A model generated the notes under the pieces. The model was not told the origin of the DNA. It was given only the letters and a program-made list of their open reading frames with translations, and did not search any database. The translations under genes and the position numbers were made by a program. DNA of 64,000 nucleotides. Source: Liquidambar formosana. Taxonomy: Eukaryota; Streptophyta; Magnoliopsida; Saxifragales; Altingiaceae. The DNA lies in NCBI GenBank assembly GCA_039720395.1, contig JBBPBK010000072.1, forward strand, positions 186,001 to 250,000, written 5' to 3'. Below are positions 58,998 through 64,000 of the stretch, one piece after another (within the stretch, counting starts at the first letter, position 1; every line of letters begins with the position of its first letter).

Positions 58998-59250
58998 CCG
59001 CCGTCTTGTTTTGCCCATTTTTGCCTTGTTATGCCTTCGTTTGGCCCTTTTGTGATGTTTTGACTTTTTTGTGCTTGATTTAAGCCCATTTTTCACTCAA
59101 TACAAGATCATATCATTGCAATAAAGTTCGAACATAGATTCATCAAGTATCCATAATAAAGGTTCAAGGTTGGGATTTGAAATTCCTAATTAGTACATAA
59201 CAAGATAGACAGAAAGATTCCAAACATTCCTAACAAGAGGTGAGTGAAAC

Positions 59251-61900
59251 TCAATGATTTCCCGTGGGCCTTCTCTTTCGACTTGGCCCAGCTCCATCAT
59301 GCCCTGAACAAGGTGCTCTAGAAGGGGGCATATCCTGTGGTGGATTAGATGATGATGCCTGTTGCAAAGAAAGATAATGAGTTAGGAGGGTAATGGTGCC
59401 AATCCTAGTTGAAAGCTAATAAGATGATCACTCACTTGGGGATTTAAGCGTGCTTCCAGAACTGAGTTCTCTAAACTCATTCGCACAAGATCCCTCCTCA
59501 ATCCTTCATTGAGTTCAATGCATTCCTGGGCATACTCCCGTGGAACCTAGGAAAGTATAAACATGGTTAACAATAATGAAAGAATCCAATTTCAAGAAGA
59601 TAAGAGTTTAGAACTCACATTCTCATAATATGGGTCGATCTTGGGATATTCATCGAATGGTGGATGGGTAATGTCAGTCTTCACAAATTTTGTCCCACTA
59701 CACAAGTTCACATACCAATGTAATTGTGGGAGGGGAGGAGGTTGGTTTCCTTTAAGGTCATCATCCTCATCATTGTAAGTCATCCCAGTGGCAGATCCAA
59801 CTGTGGAACTGTGTCCCCTCGCCCGTCGACCCTGAAATTCAAATGTTTGTCAAGTGAAGTCTTTCTTATGATCTTAAAAAAGAATTTGAGAGTTTGGGGA
59901 GCCCACCCCTTGAGGTGGGAGACCAGTGACCCTAGGATTCATTAGATATTGTCGGCAAAAGGCAGTGTATTCTATGCGAGGGGAGGTGAATCCCTCAGCA
60001 TCCCAACCCCTCAGAGCTTCTTCTAGTTCATCCCCTACTAGGTGGCTAGTATGCCTCATGTCCTTTGGTGGCATAGAAGGTGTCACAGCTGCATTCATAT
60101 TTCCATGGACTTGTCTTAGGACTCGTTCCCCAAGATACCAGCATCTACCTGTGGGGCCTTCAAAGAGGACCCTTTTGCTTGTCAACTCCAAACAAGAGGA
60201 GTACTTCTCGGGAAGCCTATGCTCCCATAGCCTCCATGGATTCCATTCCACCTGTCGAGTTTGAAATGAGAAATGAGAAAAGATAAAAAAAGGTAAAACA
60301 GAGAAAGAAAGATTTTACCATATCAGCAGTCAAGCTAGCAAGATATGCCCTTGCATGGGCATAATCGTGTCGATTGGAGGCTCTTGTAGCCAAGCAAGAT
60401 GGAGCATAATTCTGAAGGATGGGCCATGACATGGCATCACTAGCAAGAGTCGGGCGACACATGTTCAGGTACTCGTAGTACCATATCTGTGGAAAACCAA
60501 AGAAATAGAAGAAATCATGTGTGTGTTAAGTTTCGGGAAATAATAGAGAATTGAATGTTCTTTGTTACCTCCCAAACGAAGGGAAGTCCCCCAAAGTTCT
60601 TTGCAACTCCTCGGGACATGTCAGTCATGGAGCGATACATGTTTGCAAAAGCAGCTCCACCCCAATTGTATCTCCCAATTTTGTTCACATCTTCCATGCT
60701 AGCTAGCAACTCAAGTCGAGCCATGTCATTGGTGCCCGCAAAGAAGGTGCATGAAATCATGTAGAGCAAGAAAGCTCTCACAATGTATTTGGGATCCGTC
60801 CCCTCACTCTCTTCTTCAGTGGCAAAGGTGTTGTAGAGCCAAGTACGGCGCACACCTTTTGGGCTTAACTCCGCTTCCACCCCGAGTAGAGCTACTATGT
60901 AGTTCTGATCCATGTTGGCATGTTCATAGTATTCCAAGCGCTTGCCTTTCAAGCTCAACCCAGTTATCATGGTGAAATCCTTAGGGGTCATGGTCATCTC
61001 CCCGAAGCTAAAATGGAAAGTGTTGGTGGTGTCCCGCCATAGCTCTGTCAAGGCAAACAATGCTTGCCTATCCCATTGCTCGTTCCATAGAGCATCTAGG
61101 AAGGGCTCAAAACCCGCCTTCTTTATTATCTTGCGAGCACGTGGTTGGGCATGATTCATATGTCTCCACCAAGAGATGAGTCCCTTTATTGATGTCCTTG
61201 TACGGAGACTTTGGAAGTCGGGCTATGTCAACAGATTGTGTATTGAGTTAGCATTGAAAACATAGAGATATTGGGCATACATTGGTAATTGATTTTCCAA
61301 AAGCTTTAAAATATGGGTTTTGATTCATGAAATGAATTAGAAATAAATGCCCATGACTTTGTGTATTCAAATTCATTGATTTTGTAAGGATTGAACATGG
61401 TTTTGCCTTTCGGGCATTTTATCGAACACTTGGTGTGTAACTTGTTTTCAAGCAATGAAATGAAAGATTTTGTATACCAAATCCTTACCAAGACCATTTG
61501 ACTTTACACTACAATGCAAACCAATTGATTTTCCAAGAATTGAACATGTTTTTGTCTCTTTGGCATTTTATCAAACACTTGGTGGGCATCTTTTCTCAAG
61601 CATTGGGAAATAAGCTTTTTGCACATTCAATCCTTGCCAAATCAATGAACTTGGCTTAACAATGATAGAAACAATCAAAAGAAGATCATGGGAATGCATT
61701 TTATCCAATAGAAATCAAGATTTCAAGATAAACATGTTAAGTTGGGAAGAACTAACCTCATGTTGGGAATGGAGGTATGAGAGATGCTTCTTAGGTTCAA
61801 GCAACACCTTGTCTTGGGATGCATCATAGATTGGTGCCTTGTATGTATTCTTGATCACATAATATGGATACTTGTTGTTGGAATCATTGCTAGAAGCCAT
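59251..61900 (-). CDS. Antisense plant mobile domain (PMD) protein, element C, seven exons, intact
   Basis: Predicted exons, in gene order: 61900-61757, 61222-60569, 60486-60319, 60251-59907, 59831-59619, 59546-59436, 59358-59251. All introns begin GT and end AG, all phase 0; total 581 codons, 580 aa. Exon 1 starts MASSNDSNNK. Exon 2 holds the PMD core: ALTELWRDTTNTFHFSFGEM, then TMTPKDFTMITGLSLKG, and later NWGGAAFANMYRSMTDMSRG. The C-terminus is basic (GPSRKRRPTGNH), nuclear-localisation-like. Exon boundaries agree with the B copy, which supports them strongly. Host PMD proteins (MAIN, MAIL1) work with PP7L in silencing and expression control. In the element the gene is antisense, so its introns are not spliced out of the genomic RNA that is copied. 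Confidence 0.9.
61384..61645 (-). repeat. Inverted-repeat units in intron 1 of the C PMD gene
   Basis: GTAAGGATT (61384-61392) pairs with AATCCTTAC (61480-61488). TTGATTTTCCAAGAATTGAA (61524-61543) pairs with 61626-61645 at 17 of 20 positions. Same arrangement as 30961-31240 in B. Structured intron or small-RNA source is possible; not shown. Confidence 0.5.
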
Positions 61901-62154
61901 TGTTGATGGTTGAGCTTGTATGTAAGAAAAATGGGTTTGATAAGGAAGATGATGAATTTGATCTTGCAACTTGATGATTGATGCTTGTTTTTGTTGATTG
62001 AATGACTTGTTCTTGATGCTATTTCATGCACACAACTTGAATTGCAAGTGAAACTTTGATGAAGAATGTGTTTGTGAGTGTTTGGAGAAGATGGAGTGAG
62101 TTTCTAGAGAGAGAAACTCTCTATTTTCGAATTGGGTGTGTGTGTGCATCAAAT

Positions 62155-62275
62155 GGGGGTCAAGGGTTTAAAAACCCAGAATTTTGAGGGCACCAGCCTC
62201 GGGTAACCGCCCGGCATGGGGCGGCAAGCCGCCTGGGCTTGGGCGGCAAGCCACCAGCAGCCAGGTGGCAAGCCC
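62155..62275 (-). promoter_or_regulatory. Promoter region of the C PMD gene with GC box
   Basis: Box about 62197-62275, starting CCTCGGGTAACCGCC with cores GGCGGCAAGCCGCC and a diverged left half (AGCCACCAGCAGCC). Followed, towards the gene, by ATTCTGGGTTTTTAAA and a CT-rich stretch shared with B. ATG is about 300 bp away. Bases 61901-62154 are the predicted 5' untranslated region. Confidence 0.5.
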
Positions 62276-62559
62276 CCTTGCTCGCTCCGTTGCGCTCGTT
62301 TGGCCTTTGCTCGCTTATTCGCGCTTTTGAACCTTCTTTGAGATGAAATCTCAAGCTTATTTTGAGTTGAAAAATGAGTGAATATCTTGACATTGTTTGA
62401 CATGAAATGATTTGAAAGAGATTGCATTGGTAGCCCTTGTGCGGGCATGGCATGCTAGTAGGGTTGAACAACCCTCTCTATGCATATGACTTTTGATCAT
62501 TAGGGATGGATTCCCTCCTATGTCACTATGATTTGTTGTCATTTGGGATAAAGATACCT

Positions 62560-63280
62560 TCCCTATATGCATGTGAATGATTGCTTTCATGAGGAGAATG
62601 TGTCTCCTATATGAGTTGATGTTTGAGTTGAGGCATGAATAGCCTCCATGTGAGATGATTCGGTGAACTTGTTGTGTGTTGGTAAGTAGAAGCTTACCTT
62701 TGCCTTGATGATTTAGTGAGAGAAAGATGAAATCTTTCTCATGTTACATGCTTACCTTGATGACCTGAAAAATGCAATCTTTCCTATGATTTGTGTTTAC
62801 CTTGATGGTTTGAATACGAGAAGGATGTATCTTTCTCATGTTTTGAGATAGCCTTGATGGCTTCTTGTGGTATGTGTTTACCTTGATTGATTTGAGCAAG
62901 AGGAGGACGTGATCTTTCTCGTGTTATGTGATTACCTTGATATTTGAATGATTACCTTGATGGTTTGGATATGAGAAGGATGTATCTTTCTCATGTTGGC
63001 TTCCCATGGTATGTGTTTACCCTGATTGAAGGTTGTGACCTTCCTCGTGCTATTGAGTGATAACCTTGACGGTTTGAATATGAGAAGGATGTATCTTTCT
63101 CATATTTTGAGATGGCCTTGATGGCATAATGCTACCCCGTATTATTCACCAGTTGTCACTGGTGCAGTATGTTATGTGATTACCTTGACATTTGAATGGC
63201 AACCTTGATGGTTTGAATATGAGAAGGATGTATCTTTCTCACGTTTTGTGATAGCCTTGATGGCATAGTGCTACCTCATA
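62560..63280 (+). repeat. Irregular repeats before the 80-bp array, element C
   Basis: Diverged units of about 115-150 bp containing GAGAAGGATGTATCTTTCTC (near 62818, 62968, 63082, 63229) and TTACCTTGATGGTTTGAATA. GAGAA-n-TTCTC arms form weak dyads. Bases 62276-62559 hold no recognisable feature. Confidence 0.65.
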
Positions 63281-63650
63281 TTATTCACCAGTTGTCACTG
63301 GTGTAGTATGGGAAGACCTTTCATCGAACGAAGTTCGATGTAAGCTATGGATATCTCATATTATTCACCAGTTGTCACTGGTGTAGTATGGGAAGACCTT
63401 TCATCGAACGAAGTTCGATGTAAGCTATGGATACCTCATATTATTCACCAGTTGTCACTGGTGTAGTATGGGAAGACCTTTCATCGAACGAAGTTCGATG
63501 TAAGCTGTGGATACCTCATGTTATTCACCAGTTGTCACTGGTGTAGTATGGGAAGACCTTTCATCAAACGAAGTTCGATGTAAGCTATGGATACCTCGTA
63601 TTATTCACCAGTTGTCACTGGTACAGTATGAGAAGAGTTCTGTAGAACTT
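63281..63650 (+). repeat. 80-bp tandem array with two hairpins per unit, element C
   Basis: TTATTCACCAG recurs exactly every 80 bp at 63281, 63361, 63441, 63521 and 63601; an earlier unit is at 63142. Each unit has CACCAGT-TGTC-ACTGGTG and CATCGAAC-GAA-GTTCGATG, both perfect stems. Units are nearly identical, so the array expanded recently. The open frame at 63507-63791 reads through repeats and is rejected. Confidence 0.9.
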
Positions 63651-63752
63651 ATGAGGAGTACCTTTGTGCTTGTGTATGATGAATTCGAAGAATTCAGTGA
63701 TATGATCACCCTCTTTTCCCCAGTGGGTCTTGACAAAGTCAATTCCCTAGGC

Positions 63753-63816
63753 AAAAATGGGTTGTTCTTTTGGTCATTGGCTTGCAAGTGAAACTTGCTC
63801 ACCAATGAGGGGCTTC
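63753..63816 (+). promoter_or_regulatory. Pre-PPT hairpin and polypurine tract, element C
   Basis: CATTGG (63775-63780), GCAAGT (63784-63789), ACTTGC (63793-63798), CCAATG (63802-63807), then AGGGGCTTC and the LTR. Perfectly paired in both stem parts. Confidence 0.68.
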
Positions 63817-64000
63817 TGTCACACCCCCATTTTTGCCACCTTAGCTAGGGTTTGTCATTGCATGTGTCTTTTTGTTTCCTTTTTGAGTCTAGTCTTTTGC
63901 ATTGAGTTTCTAGGGTCCTAAGGATGGTGTCTATGAATTTTGGTTCGATTTGGAGTTGATCTCGAGGGTTAATAAGAACTTTTGTGACTTGAGGGGCATA
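63817..64000 (+). repeat. Element C 3' LTR, first 184 bp
   Basis: TGTCACACCCCC..., the same as 46118-46301 at every base I compared. Continues beyond the window. Confidence 0.95.

Larger units (their letters stand above)
46118..64000 (+). mobile_element. Element C: intact Tat-type retrotransposon carrying two antisense genes (right end outside window)
   Basis: Starts TGTCACACC inside the PBS of B. All genes read open: gag-pro-pol through one intron, antisense DUF7745-like gene, seven-exon PMD gene. The 3' LTR starts at 63817 and its 184 visible bases equal the 5' LTR. If the LTRs are the same length the element is about 20.8 kb and ends near 66.9 kb. This is the best candidate here for a recently active, autonomous copy. 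Confidence 0.95.

Noticed and set aside
63142..63650. CRISPR-like array
   Set aside because: Eukaryotic retrotransposon context, units contiguous without unique spacers.

Overview
The window is plant nuclear DNA, very probably from a eudicot. No ordinary host gene was recognised. Nearly every base belongs to LTR retrotransposons inserted into one another. The main family is a large (about 14-21 kb) Ty3/gypsy element of the non-chromoviral Tat group (Ogre/Retand type). The evidence is LTRs of 2.8-3.3 kb starting TGTCACACC, a primer-binding site starting TGGCGACTC (tRNA-Arg type), an extra archaeal-type RNase H, an intron between the protease and reverse transcriptase regions, extra antisense genes, and variable repeats before the 3' LTR. 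The species cannot be named from the sequence.

Layout, left to right. 1-1862: part of a reverse LTR (G) inserted into a decayed Ty1/copia gag (1863-2907). 2954-3683: start of another reverse LTR (F), itself interrupted by forward LTR D (3684-4965, resuming 25076-25877). D is interrupted by element A (4966-25075, target duplication CATAT), whose 3' LTR holds solo LTR H (20457-23731, duplication CTCCT). D is interrupted again by reverse element B (25878-46117 and onward past the window), which holds solo LTR I in its integrase (35716-38701, duplication CTCTG). Element C (46118 to beyond 64000) sits inside the primer-binding site of B.

The elements share one plan. The sense strand carries LTR, PBS, leader, gag-protease(-G-patch), a short intron whose donor contains the gag-pro stop codon, then RT-RNase H-aRNase H-integrase. 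After a covarying stem around an A-rich tract come one or two genes on the opposite strand: a 428-433 aa intronless gene (DUF7745-like) and, in B and C, a seven-exon plant mobile domain (PMD) gene. A hairpin-rich tandem array, a covarying hairpin, the polypurine tract and the 3' LTR follow. Element C is intact wherever visible: the spliced polyprotein is 2313 aa, the antisense proteins are 428 and 580 aa, and the 184 visible bases of its 3' LTR match the 5' LTR. A and B carry nonsense codons, frameshifts and insertions.

The most interesting signal is a GC-rich double-palindrome box of about 80 bp. It lies at a fixed distance upstream of the LTR TATA box (187-188 bp) and of the DUF7745-like TATA box (87-89 bp), and also precedes the PMD gene. 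All copies in B use GACGG/CCGTC arms and all copies in C use GGCGG/CCGCC arms, so the three promoters of one element changed together. Element A has no PMD gene, lacks the box in its LTR and keeps only a damaged internal copy. I infer, without proof, an element-encoded regulatory circuit in which an antisense PMD-type protein recognises the box. All coordinates, splice sites and comparisons were made by eye from the sequence.
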